Origin: Parvularculaceae bacterium
Lineage (GTDB): Bacteria; Pseudomonadota; Alphaproteobacteria; Caulobacterales; Parvularculaceae
Length of the DNA: 64,000 bases
Reading direction: 5' to 3'
Assembly: GCA_021776465.1 (NCBI GenBank)
Contig: JAJFFU010000113.1
Location: forward strand, 84,772-148,771
Shown here: positions 44,176 to 50,529 of the stretch, in pieces
How the letters are laid out: each line of letters opens with the position of its first letter
Numbering within the stretch: the stretch's first letter is position 1
The notes under the pieces: model-generated
The model's input: only the letters and a program-made list of their open reading frames with translations
Databases searched by the model: none
Told to the model about the DNA's origin: nothing
Translations under genes and position numbers: made by a program

Positions 44176-44334
44176 ATGAACACCATTATAAAAAATGCAC
44201 TCTCTCTAAATATGAGTGCTGATTTCACCGCTCGTCAGATTGTTGATGATGCCTGGAGAATTGGCCTTGACATTAGAAGAAAGCAGCATATACTAGAGGC
44301 AGCGGTAGAACAGATAAGGAATAAAAGGAAATAA
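44176..44334 (+). CDS. Helical mini-protein starting at the tRNA 3' end
   Basis: The ATG follows the CCA of the tRNA directly, as at 38551. The 52 residues form two helices (FTARQIVDDAWRIGLDI, KQHILEAAVEQI). No ribosome site is seen upstream other than tRNA sequence, so a leaderless message produced by tRNA processing is possible. Confidence 0.62.
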   Translation: MNTIIKNALSLNMSADFTARQIVDDAWRIGLDIRRKQHILEAAVEQIRNKRK

Positions 44335-44337
44335 CAC

Positions 44338-44532
44338 ATGTCCCTCATGAAACGAGTGTATTACGCAGAGGCTGGGGTGACATCTGGCTGGGGCTACGCA
44401 TGGGTAAAAATCCCCCAAGTCGGCACCCACGACAGCGAAGAAAAACTGAGAAAAGAGGTGGCCAAGCACCGAGCTACGACGCAAGCTCTTAGTGACTGGC
44501 GAATGAGAATTTCTCTCATCCCCAACGAATAA
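44338..44532 (+). CDS. Small hypothetical protein
   Basis: AAAAGGAAATAACAC precedes the ATG. The 64 residues include a Trp/Gly-rich beta part (GVTSGWGYAWVKIPQVGTH) and a basic helix. Not recognised. Confidence 0.7.
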   Translation: MSLMKRVYYAEAGVTSGWGYAWVKIPQVGTHDSEEKLRKEVAKHRATTQALSDWRMRISLIPNE

Positions 44533-44542
44533 GGAGAAAACG

Positions 44543-44719
44543 ATGTCCCGCAAAGATTACCAAGCTATCGCTGATGCCATCCGTCCCGCCGTTGCAGCTA
44601 GCAAGGCTTACAGTGGCGAAGAAATGGCCAAGATCGTTGCTGAGCGCATCGCCACTGCGCTGCAAGAAGACAACCCGCGTTTCAAGCGAGAAGTTTTTAT
44701 GAAGGCTTGCGGGCTGTAA
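44543..44719 (+). CDS. Conserved small phage protein, 58 aa
   Basis: AAGGAGAAAACG precedes the ATG. The protein (MSRKDYQAIADAI…NPRFKREVFMKACG) matches a common small phage family with MS.KDY and NPRF…F..A…G. Function unknown. Confidence 0.8.
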   Translation: MSRKDYQAIADAIRPAVAASKAYSGEEMAKIVAERIATALQEDNPRFKREVFMKACGL

Positions 44720-44731
44720 AAGAAAAACGAG

Positions 44732-44760
44732 TGGACAATCAGCGAAGCATGTTCTACTCT
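44732..44760 (+). promoter_or_regulatory. Promoter with TGGACA -35
   Basis: TGGACA, 17 bp, TACTCT before the gene at 44787. Confidence 0.72.
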
Positions 44761-44786
44761 TTAGGTAGACAACGAGGAATAAACAA

Positions 44787-44963
44787 ATGAAAGATGCAAG
44801 GCTCCTCCAAAAAATCGCGTGGCACTTCGACACCCTCCCCCAACAAGACATGACGGAGAGCGAAAAGCACGTCTGCACATTGCTCGTCAACAGCAAGCTA
44901 GGGGAATGGCGGGATTGCCCCGATGATGGCCTGGTGTTTCACAAATGCTTGCGCCCCCATTGA
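44787..44963 (+). CDS. Small hypothetical protein, 58 aa
   Basis: ACGAGGAATAAACAA precedes the ATG. The 58 residues have a helical first half and three Cys (CTLL, DCPD, KCLRPH) that may bind metal. It ends with TGA, showing that UGA is also used as a normal stop in this region. Confidence 0.7.
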   Translation: MKDARLLQKIAWHFDTLPQQDMTESEKHVCTLLVNSKLGEWRDCPDDGLVFHKCLRPH

Positions 44964-44985
44964 GGAATAAAAAGAAATTAAAGAG

Positions 44986-45014
44986 TGGACATCTAAGTGA
45001 TCGTGTCCTACTCT
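44986..45014 (+). promoter_or_regulatory. Promoter with TGGACA -35
   Basis: TGGACA, 17 bp, TACTCT; start near 45021, before a stretch without a gene. Confidence 0.72.
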
Positions 45015-45019
45015 AATAG

Positions 45020-45200
45020 TGAAGGCGGGACAAGAGCAAAGAGTGGCGAAAGCCCAACGCTCCCCCTACCCTTCCACGCGACGAGTTTCCTTTGTGGCTC
45101 GCGCTGGATATGTACACAAGGGATGCAACAGGTAGCCTAGGGCGTGGCCTGGCGCGAGAATAAAGCCCTTTGCTGGGTTGAGGAGACATCCTTTTCCTGG
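45020..45200 (+). ncRNA. Putative structured small RNA
   Basis: No gene is seen. CTCGCGC near 45098 pairs with GCGCGAG near 45153, enclosing CTAGGCTACC-type pairing. A strong promoter precedes it and the next promoter follows at 45243, so a separate small RNA is likely. Confidence 0.45.
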
Positions 45201-45242
45201 CATCATGAAAAGCAAGAAGAAAAAACAAAAAGAATATTCTCC

Positions 45243-45270
45243 TGGCAATCCCACCAGGAGAGTGTACAAT
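45243..45270 (+). promoter_or_regulatory. Promoter within an 8-bp inverted repeat
   Basis: TGGCAA, 16 bp, TACAAT. TCTCCTGG (45238-45245) and CCAGGAGA (45254-45261) flank the -35/spacer. Confidence 0.68.
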
Positions 45271-45282
45271 GAGGGTAGAACA

Positions 45283-45483
45283 ATGAAGCCGACAGAGAAA
45301 TCGCCAGCTATCGACAACCTGATGTCCTACCTCGCCGGAGGAAAGAAGCGAGGGGGAGGCGTGTGCATGATGTGTCCTTCCACCCTGATGTCACCCAGCG
45401 ACTTCAACGATGACGTCTCTCGCAAAGAGGCATCCATCTCCGGCATGTGCCAGAAATGCCAGGACAAAATTTTCGGAGAATAA
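45283..45483 (+). CDS. Zinc-finger-like phage protein
   Basis: The start at 45283 is the first after the promoter. The 66 residues show CMMCPS near 28-33 and CQKCQD near 57-62 with DVSRKEASISG between, a pattern of small conserved phage zinc proteins. Confidence 0.75.
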   Translation: MKPTEKSPAIDNLMSYLAGGKKRGGGVCMMCPSTLMSPSDFNDDVSRKEASISGMCQKCQDKIFGE

Positions 45484-45485
45484 CG

Positions 45486-45513
45486 TTGTATTCTCCCTAG
45501 CATGTCCTACACT
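45486..45513 (+). promoter_or_regulatory. Sigma70-like promoter
   Basis: TTGTAT, 16 bp, TACACT before the gene at 45565. Confidence 0.65.
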
Positions 45514-45564
45514 GTTGGTAGAAGACATTACTTTTACCGAAAACGAAAGAAAACGGAGAAACTA

Positions 45565-45783
45565 ATGGCTCGCTATTACGTCATCCAGCACCGCCAAGCG
45601 TGTGAATTCGCCATTGTTGAAGCCGAGTCGGCAGAGGCAGCAAGGGACGCATTGCTGGAGAGCTACATCGACCTCCCCCATGACGGGAAGTGCAAGTGGG
45701 GATACGTCGAGACAAAAAAGGTTCCGGACAGTGACGACACCCCTACTGACTTCATCGTCGCAAAAGACGGGAGCATCCTCTAA
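45565..45783 (+). CDS. Small hypothetical protein
   Basis: The ATG at 45565 lies after the promoter with ACGGAGAAACTA upstream. The 72 residues (ARYYVIQHRQACEFAIVEAESAEAARDALLESY) look like a small alpha/beta fold frequent in phages. A similar pattern (IDAESHEEAALLLF) appears at 47399. Confidence 0.75.
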   Translation: MARYYVIQHRQACEFAIVEAESAEAARDALLESYIDLPHDGKCKWGYVETKKVPDSDDTPTDFIVAKDGSIL

Positions 45784-45814
45784 AAAGAAAGCCTCGGAGA
45801 AATCTAAAAACTCC

Positions 45815-45842
45815 TTGCCTTTCTACCCACACGCCCTATAAT
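45815..45842 (+). promoter_or_regulatory. Promoter embedded in a 13-bp perfect inverted repeat
   Basis: TTGCCT, 16 bp, TATAAT. CCTTTCTACCCAC (45818-45830) and GTGGGTAGAAAGG (45843-45855) flank a 12-bp centre that contains the -10. The right arm also carries the AAAGGAG ribosome site. Confidence 0.75.
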
Positions 45843-45865
45843 GTGGGTAGAAAGGAGAAAGAACA

Positions 45866-46195
45866 ATGCACATGAAAGACATCACCACTCTCAGCCCGCG
45901 CTACAAGCTCCGCAAGAACGGAACGCACATGGCTGACAGAAAAATCAAAATCATCTTGCCGGAAAGCTCCGTCCGTGCTATCATGACGTGGGCGCACCTC
46001 AGCATCCGCGAAGCCGAGAAGAAGCTCATGGTGGGCTACCTCGACAACACGGCAAGCGCTGACTGCTGCGGGCTCTGCCTGTACAAGTGGTGGGACAGCC
46101 ACGACAAGCAGACGGTGTTCACTGTGGCCCCGGGCGAGTACATGGGCGACGAGGACAAGGTGTGCGATTTGGAGGTTCCCACAATCGTCTTCTAA
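45866..46195 (+). CDS. Hypothetical protein
   Basis: The 109 residues have Cys near 68-73 (DCCGLC), a WWDSHDKQTVFTVAPGEY segment and a basic first part. Three closely spaced Cys and nearby His suggest metal binding. Not recognised. Confidence 0.73.
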   Translation: MHMKDITTLSPRYKLRKNGTHMADRKIKIILPESSVRAIMTWAHLSIREAEKKLMVGYLDNTASADCCGLCLYKWWDSHDKQTVFTVAPGEYMGDEDKVCDLEVPTIVF

Positions 46196-46212
46196 AGAAA
46201 AAGAAAAATGTG

Positions 46213-46240
46213 TAGCATTCAAGACAGAGGGTGCTACACT
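46213..46240 (+). promoter_or_regulatory. Promoter within an 8-bp inverted repeat
   Basis: TAGCAT, 16 bp, TACACT. GTGTAGCA (46210-46217) and TGCTACAC (46232-46239) cover the -35 and -10. Confidence 0.68.
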
Positions 46241-46287
46241 GTTAGTGAAGGGAAGGGAACAACAGACAAGAAACGAGGAATAAACAA

Positions 46288-46482
46288 ATGTATAAACAAA
46301 TGTGCGTTTACGACATCAAGCCTGGCACCGTTTTCATCGCGGGAAAACTCACGGCAAAGTGTCTCAAGCTCTCCTCGCAGAAGGTGCTGAACATCTCTAG
46401 CATGTACGCCTTCCCCGCTTCCCACATCGACGATTTGGAATGCACCGAATTGGGAAGGGGATGCATCACGCTGCAGATCTAA
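46288..46482 (+). CDS. Small protein with EGD-F-like start
   Basis: ACGAGGAATAAACAA precedes the ATG. The 64 residues read MYKQMCVYDIKPGTVFIAGKLTAKCLKL…, very similar to the family start (IxPGxVFI). The C-terminal half differs. Confidence 0.7.
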   Translation: MYKQMCVYDIKPGTVFIAGKLTAKCLKLSSQKVLNISSMYAFPASHIDDLECTELGRGCITLQI

Positions 46483-46503
46483 AGAATAAAACCAAAAAAG
46501 AGC

Positions 46504-46532
46504 TAGCACCCACCCCAAAAGGGTGCTACTCT
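46504..46532 (+). promoter_or_regulatory. Promoter within an 8-bp inverted repeat
   Basis: TAGCAC, 17 bp, TACTCT. TAGCACCC (46504-46511) and GGGTGCTA (46521-46528) cover the -35 and part of the -10. Confidence 0.68.
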
Positions 46533-46537
46533 TGAAG

Positions 46538-46740
46538 TAGCAACGTACGGAGCGCAGCACTCAAGGTGTCCAACGACTCTTGACCAATGCTGCACTGTAC
46601 AATGCCTCCCGGCTATGCTCTCACGCTTCAGGGTGCCGGGTGACTATGAGAAGTGATGGGTGCTAAGATAACGGGTAAACAGCATCCGAGATAGACCCGT
46701 TTGCTATACAGCCAGCTAACCCCTGGCTGTGTAGCTCATC
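46538..46740 (+). ncRNA. Putative structured small RNA
   Basis: No gene is seen in 200 nt. CCCGGC…GCCGGG, ACGGGT…ACCCGT and GGGTGCT…AGCATCC pairings overlap in a pseudoknot-like way, and ACAGCCAG…CTGGCTGT near the end forms a strong hairpin. A promoter lies directly upstream and another unit follows. Confidence 0.5.
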
Positions 46741-46763
46741 CAAGAAAAAAAAGAAGAAACATG

Positions 46764-46792
46764 TAGACAGGAGAGAAGACGCACCCTACACT
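46764..46792 (+). promoter_or_regulatory. Sigma70-like promoter
   Basis: TAGACA, 17 bp, TACACT before the gene at 46830. Confidence 0.68.
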
Positions 46793-46829
46793 GTCAATAG
46801 AAGAGAAACAAGAACAACGGAGAAGAGCA

Positions 46830-46988
46830 ATGAAATACACACTGAGCTTCACTATCGAGACGGACGATGATGCTAGCTCCATCCTCGGATTGTTGCAGGA
46901 TGCCGCAGTGGATCTCGATGCTGCGGTGAACGGTACAACGACGGCGGACGACGTCATCGATTCCTGCTGTGTAGAGGAAGAGGAATAA
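46830..46988 (+). CDS. Acidic mini-protein, 52 aa
   Basis: ACGGAGAAGAGCA precedes the ATG. The 52 residues are acidic with beta start (KYTLSFTIETDDDASSILGLLQDAA) and a CCVEEEE tail. Not recognised. Confidence 0.7.
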   Translation: MKYTLSFTIETDDDASSILGLLQDAAVDLDAAVNGTTTADDVIDSCCVEEEE

Positions 46989-47043
46989 AAAAAAAGAGGA
47001 CGAGCGCGATCTGAGTCTGCTCGACATCACGTAAACATATTTA

Positions 47044-47074
47044 ACATTGGCACACTCCCACTGTGTGCCAATGT
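47044..47074 (+). terminator. 12-bp perfect hairpin
   Basis: ACATTGGCACAC (47044-47055) pairs perfectly with GTGTGCCAATGT (47063-47074). No T run follows, so it may block or stabilise rather than terminate. Confidence 0.55.
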
Positions 47075-47089
47075 ACTCAAAAAATCCCC

Positions 47090-47275
47090 ATGTAAACAGT
47101 CATTACGAGAGAAGGAGACAAGGGGAATGTCCGAGCGGATTCTCATCGCCTCGCTACCATGCGTTACAGGGGCCAGGAAAGCCCTTGTAACAGCCGCGAA
47201 GGGGATTGTGGGGAGGGATAGCTCTATCACATCTTGGTGGATTAGACGGGATTTACAGAGCTTGAATCTGTTCGT
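47090..47275 (+). ncRNA. Putative structured RNA
   Basis: No gene is seen. GTTACAGGGGC pairs with GCCCTTGTAAC (one G-U) around a short loop near 47162-47190. AGGGGAATGTCCGAGCGG near 47122 resembles the start of a type II tRNA, but no T arm follows. Confidence 0.4.
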
Positions 47276-47296
47276 TGCGAAGGGGAAGAAAAAGGC

Positions 47297-47324
47297 TTGA
47301 CATCTGACAGAGGGGAGCTAGAAT
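47297..47324 (+). promoter_or_regulatory. Sigma70-like promoter
   Basis: TTGACA, 16 bp, TAGAAT before the gene at 47399. Confidence 0.7.
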
Positions 47325-47398
47325 AGAAGGTAGACAAGAACAAGCTCTTGTCGGAAGAAGAAAAGGCGAAAGCCATCACTAGAAGGAAGGAGAAAAGG

Positions 47399-47542
47399 AT
47401 GTTCTACTTCAGGGCAAGGAAGGACGGGGTGCTGATCCGGGGCTACATCGACGCTGAGAGCCACGAAGAGGCCGCTCTGCTGCTCTTCAAGATGGGAGTG
47501 GATCTGGAGACGCTCAGGGAAGTGAAGGAGATCGAGGAGTAG
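47399..47542 (+). CDS. Small hypothetical protein, 47 aa
   Basis: The ATG at 47399 has AAGGAGAAAAGG upstream; a longer TTG start at 47348 lacks a ribosome site. The 47 residues (FYFRARKDGVLIRGYIDAESHEEAALLLF) resemble part of the protein at 45565. Confidence 0.68.
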   Translation: MFYFRARKDGVLIRGYIDAESHEEAALLLFKMGVDLETLREVKEIEE

Positions 47543-47563
47543 AAGAAAAATCTGAAAGGGGAG

Positions 47564-47592
47564 TGGACAACATCCCCTTTCAGTGCTAGGAT
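47564..47592 (+). promoter_or_regulatory. Promoter within a 10-bp inverted repeat
   Basis: TGGACA, 17 bp, TAGGAT. CTGAAAGGGG (47552-47561) and CCCCTTTCAG (47574-47583) flank the -35. Confidence 0.68.
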
Positions 47593-47633
47593 GTAGGTAG
47601 AAGGCGAAAGAAGAAGAAAAGGAGAAGGAACAG

Positions 47634-47930
47634 ATGACGAACGAAGAGCACTACAACCGCTCCAGCAATGTCGCACTCACATCCCACGACAGATGCACCA
47701 TCGCCAGTGTCCTGGCCAACACCTGCTCCTACCAGGCACTCAACCTTCAGGTGTCCCTCGACAACCTGTTCTACATGCCTAGCCTCTTCCACCGCGAGCA
47801 GGTGGAGCGCTGGATCGGGGCCCTGGCTGATACGCTGGCCACGGCTGACAAGATCGCGGTTGGCGACTGGCCCGAGGTGTTCAAGGCGTACAGGGCCAAG
47901 CTGGTGGAAGCTCGCAAGGCCATCAGCTAG
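47634..47930 (+). CDS. Helical hypothetical protein
   Basis: AAAGGAGAAGGAACAG precedes the ATG. The 98 residues are helical with Cys near 21 and 31. More GC-rich than most genes here. Not recognised. Confidence 0.72.
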   Translation: MTNEEHYNRSSNVALTSHDRCTIASVLANTCSYQALNLQVSLDNLFYMPSLFHREQVERWIGALADTLATADKIAVGDWPEVFKAYRAKLVEARKAIS

Positions 47931-47961
47931 AAGAAAAAAAGGGGGAGGGCAGAGAAAAGCC

Positions 47962-47990
47962 TGGCCTTCCCCCTCATCATGTCCTAGAGT
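47962..47990 (+). promoter_or_regulatory. Promoter within a 10-bp inverted repeat
   Basis: TGGCCT, 17 bp, TAGAGT. GGGGGAGGGC (47941-47950) pairs with GCCTTCCCCC (47964-47973), one G-U. Confidence 0.66.
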
Positions 47991-48034
47991 GTATGTAGGC
48001 AAGAACAACAGCCCCCAACGAAGGAAAGAGAAAG

Positions 48035-48226
48035 ATGGACATGAAAACCCGAATGGCTACGGCCAAGCTCATCGCTAGCAACATCCGACACGGGCACGCA
48101 GCAGAGAAGGCCGGAAACAAGCTCGACGCCCGCGCCCACTTCAACAACGCTGGCATCCTCTACCGCAGAATCGGGGACGATGAGATGTCGTCTCACTGGC
48201 ACTCCAGGGCTGCCGAGCAGGGCTAG
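48035..48226 (+). CDS. Helical small protein, TPR-like helix pair
   Basis: AAAGGAAAGAGAAAG precedes the ATG. The 63 residues (TAKLIASNIRHGHAAEKAGNKLDARAHFNNAGILYRRIGD) look like a single TPR-type helix pair. Not otherwise recognised. Confidence 0.72.
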   Translation: MDMKTRMATAKLIASNIRHGHAAEKAGNKLDARAHFNNAGILYRRIGDDEMSSHWHSRAAEQG

Positions 48227-48245
48227 AAGAAAAACTTGAATTCCC

Positions 48246-48274
48246 TTGCCCCTCCGGGGGTGGGGGAGTACAAT
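48246..48274 (+). promoter_or_regulatory. Sigma70-like promoter with GC hairpin in spacer
   Basis: TTGCCC, 17 bp, TACAAT; CCCCTCC and GGGTGGGG within can pair. It serves the gene at 48315. Confidence 0.65.
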
Positions 48275-48314
48275 GAAGGTAGAAGGAAAGAAGAGAAGAC
48301 AACGGAGATAGAAA

Positions 48315-48611
48315 ATGTACCTCAAGGCCACCAGCGCGCAGAAGTCGGCAATCGTCCAGAGCATCATCGAGGATAACACCGTACTGGCCAAGCTGGCCAT
48401 GCTCGATGGCATGATCTTCACGGTACACGAGTACACCCTGGACGAGGAATTGGTCCTGGCCAGGGAAGAGCCCGGATTCCGCCTGGACGGCGTGGTCGAG
48501 ACGCGGCTCTACATCAAGGCGATCATCGGGAACCAGTGGGTGGTCCCGTTCTGGGCACGTAGGGACGAGCAGAAGGTCCACGCCCTTTCGCCGTACAAGC
48601 TGGGCCGATAA
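48315..48611 (+). CDS. Hypothetical protein
   Basis: The 98 residues are helical at the start (SAQKSAIVQSIIEDNTVLAKLAMLDG) and beta-rich later. ACGGAGATAGAAA precedes the ATG. It is the last gene of the rightward mini-gene array. Confidence 0.73.
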   Translation: MYLKATSAQKSAIVQSIIEDNTVLAKLAMLDGMIFTVHEYTLDEELVLAREEPGFRLDGVVETRLYIKAIIGNQWVVPFWARRDEQKVHALSPYKLGR

Positions 48612-48766
48612 GGAGCAAACCCCCCAAAAACCCACCCTTTCCCCCGCGCACACTAAAAAAATCTGAAGGAGAAATGAAACGAAGTCAAGGTCGGGGTAAA
48701 TAAAACATAAGAGACTGAAGCCCTCCTGTGTTCTCTGCCCTGGTCTTGCCCTTTCTTATTCCTTTC

Positions 48767-48783
48767 TTGTATGTTCGTACAAC
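48767..48783 (+). promoter_or_regulatory. Dyad site 1, TTGTA-N6-TACAAC
   Basis: TTGTA (48767-48771), TGTTCG, TACAAC (48778-48783). Same layout as site 2, 86 bp away. Confidence 0.6.
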
Positions 48784-48852
48784 TATTCAGGCAGCATTAC
48801 AATCTTGAGTACGGTTGAGTTGAGTGTCTTTACAACTCAAGCTGCAGATGTG

Positions 48853-48869
48853 TTGTAAGAACGTACAAC
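48853..48869 (+). promoter_or_regulatory. Dyad site 2, TTGTA-N6-TACAAC
   Basis: TTGTA (48853-48857), AGAACG, TACAAC (48864-48869). Identical half-sites to site 1. Confidence 0.6.
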
Positions 48870-49115
48870 AATTGGGGCTGTTTGAGGGGGTGGTGGGGCC
48901 CCTTACCCCGTATATATACCACACATATATAGCACAGCCAAATAACACAGGCAGAATTCACTCATTAAGTGCTTGACAATCGCTGTACGCTTGGTCGCGG
49001 AAGGGTGGTAACCGTCCATAGGCCGGTGGGGAGGGGGGAGGCATATGCTGGGATATATGAAAAATTTAGAATGAAATGTCTATTGTAAAGAATCTTTACG
49101 TTATGTATGAGGGCA

Positions 49116-49146
49116 TAAAAATAGCCCACCAAATAAATGGTGGGCT
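49116..49146 (-). terminator. Terminator of the leftward unit
   Basis: AGCCCACCA (49123-49131) pairs perfectly with TGGTGGGCT (49138-49146). Read leftward it is followed by ATTTTTATG, a good intrinsic terminator; rightward it is followed by TTGTTGTTTG, so it may act both ways. Confidence 0.85.
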
Positions 49147-49182
49147 TTGTTGTTTGTGTTTCTTTTTTTTTTTTTCCTTTGT

Positions 49183-49473
49183 TTACACTCCTATTAAATC
49201 ATATCTAAACCCAGGAGCACTATAAACAACCTTATGATTTCTTTCTGATCTTTTATAACCTGCAGGCACTACTTTAAACAGCGTTCTTTCTATGACATAA
49301 AATTTTACACTACAATTTTGCCCTATCTCTTGTTTCTTCCACATTTCACCTGAGAGAGCATCGCATTGCTTTTTGGCTTCATTCTCATCTAATGTAATAT
49401 GATGAACTACTGTGTGACTCTCCCCTTCTGCCCAATAATCATAATAATCTTCGATCACTAAATACATCTTCAT
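49183..49473 (-). CDS. Hypothetical protein
   Basis: The start at 49473 has AAGGAGA seven bases upstream; an earlier start overlaps that site. The 96 residues open KMYLVIEDYYDYWAEGESHTVVHHITLDENEAKKQC, like small phage alpha/beta proteins. It is the last gene of the leftward unit. Confidence 0.75.
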   Translation of the reverse strand: MKMYLVIEDYYDYWAEGESHTVVHHITLDENEAKKQCDALSGEMWKKQEIGQNCSVKFYVIERTLFKVVPAGYKRSERNHKVVYSAPGFRYDLIGV

Positions 49474-49484
49474 CCCATTTCTCC

Positions 49485-49676
49485 TTATTCTTGTATTTCC
49501 CATGTGTATTTGTCTCTATCCATAAGAAACTCTTCAATACTAATTTTGTGCATATATTCCCCAGTGTGAGAGGCAGTGTAGTGCACAACATATATTCCCA
49601 CAGCATGAATTTTTCTTCTACTATATTCTGAAATAAATACAGCCCCTGGGATAATATCTTCTCTTGTAATTTCCAT
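49485..49676 (-). CDS. EGD-F paralogue (MEITREDIIPGAVFI)
   Basis: The ATG at 49676 follows GGGAGGAGGAATA and overlaps the upstream stop by one base. The 63 residues have the family start (ITRE.I.PGAVFI), a beta-rich middle and the end FLMDRDKYTWE. Function unknown. Confidence 0.8.
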   Translation of the reverse strand: MEITREDIIPGAVFISEYSRRKIHAVGIYVVHYTASHTGEYMHKISIEEFLMDRDKYTWEIQE

Positions 49677-49891
49677 TATTCCTCCTCCCACTCTAATTCT
49701 TCTATAGAATCCATAAATGCTGACATGTAATAATATGCCATGTATGGAGTGTTACTCACCTTAGGGCAATGCATGAGAATATCTATACATTCCCTCTCAT
49801 TATGGTTTTTGTGTATTTTCTTTACAGTGGATGTCCTCTCTGGAAATACAAATACATCCCCCTCGCTTATCATTCCTTTTGTAATTTTCAT
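49676..49891 (-). CDS. EGD-F paralogue (MKITKGMISEGDVFVF)
   Basis: The 71 residues carry the family start and the typical acidic W-E-E-E end. It is coupled to the next paralogue by a one-base overlap. Cys and Met-rich middle. Function unknown. Confidence 0.8.
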   Translation of the reverse strand: MKITKGMISEGDVFVFPERTSTVKKIHKNHNERECIDILMHCPKVSNTPYMAYYYMSAFMDSIEELEWEEE

Positions 49892-49912
49892 TCTTTCTCC
49901 CCTTTTTTTTAA

Positions 49913-50302
49913 TTAATGTGTCACTCTCTCATAGAATGCATGAAACACTTTAATGTTACAGGAAACCACTCCACCATTCTCTCTACGATAATATACATGC
50001 TTTGGATTAGATGTTGGGACAATTGTCACTCTTGGCTTTGGATCTTGAATGCTATCCCAGAAATAATATTCGTCTCCAGGCTCTGGCACTTCATACATGT
50101 CAAATTGTGTGTTGATGTTATCTATAATTCCTGCGTATGTGTTTATTGCTGCATCCATTCTTTCCCATCCTCTCCCAGGTTCATCAGAAAGGCGGTCAAA
50201 ATTCCCATCCTCTCTCACCCTATATTTGGATGTAGTTCCGAATGATTTGATGGGGAACGAAATAATGGTTCCGGGGGTGAGGTGCTCTCTTGTAATTTTC
50301 AT
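49913..50302 (-). CDS. EGD-F paralogue, longer form
   Basis: The ATG at 50302 overlaps the upstream stop (ATGA) after GAGGAGAAAGA. The 129 residues have MKITREHLTPGTIISF and then two apparent beta domains, the second starting YEVPEPGDEYYFWD. Function unknown. Confidence 0.78.
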   Translation of the reverse strand: MKITREHLTPGTIISFPIKSFGTTSKYRVREDGNFDRLSDEPGRGWERMDAAINTYAGIIDNINTQFDMYEVPEPGDEYYFWDSIQDPKPRVTIVPTSNPKHVYYRRENGGVVSCNIKVFHAFYERVTH

Positions 50303-50529
50303 TCTTTCTCCTCCCACTCCTGCTTGTCATTCATCATATCGATAAATCCTTCAATAGAGAGGCTGCTACGTAAGTTATAATATTCATCTTCTGTTGCCCC
50401 AAAATTTGCCGCCCAAAATCTATACGTCACTCTATCCCCTTCAACACTAATTACGCGATGAGTGTTTGTGTTTGGAATCCCTGGGATGAATAATGCCCCT
50501 GGGATAATATGCTCTTCTGTGAGTATCAT
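50299..50529 (-). CDS. EGD-F paralogue (MILTEEHIIPGALFI)
   Basis: The 76 residues have the full family plan with PGALFIPG near 9-16 and the end FIDMMNDKQEWEEKE. Overlaps the BCS1-like gene by four bases, so the two are coupled. Confidence 0.8.
   Translation of the reverse strand: MILTEEHIIPGALFIPGIPNTNTHRVISVEGDRVTYRFWAANFGATEDEYYNLRSSLSIEGFIDMMNDKQEWEEKE

Larger units (their letters stand above)
48612..49182. other. 570-bp intergenic region between convergent units
   Basis: No gene is seen. It holds two TTGTA-N6-TACAAC dyads (48767, 48853), a TTGAGTTG/CAACTCAA inverted repeat (48815-48840), an alternating AT/TA stretch near 48915-48935, and a terminator at 49123. It could be a replication origin, partition site or transcription boundary. 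Confidence 0.55.

Noticed and set aside
46208-46390. Plus-strand frame over the 46213 promoter
   Set aside because: It contains the promoter and overlaps the better-supported gene at 46288 in another frame.
48668-49180. Small genes in the convergent intergenic region
   Set aside because: No frame with a plausible start and ribosome site of useful length was found on either strand.
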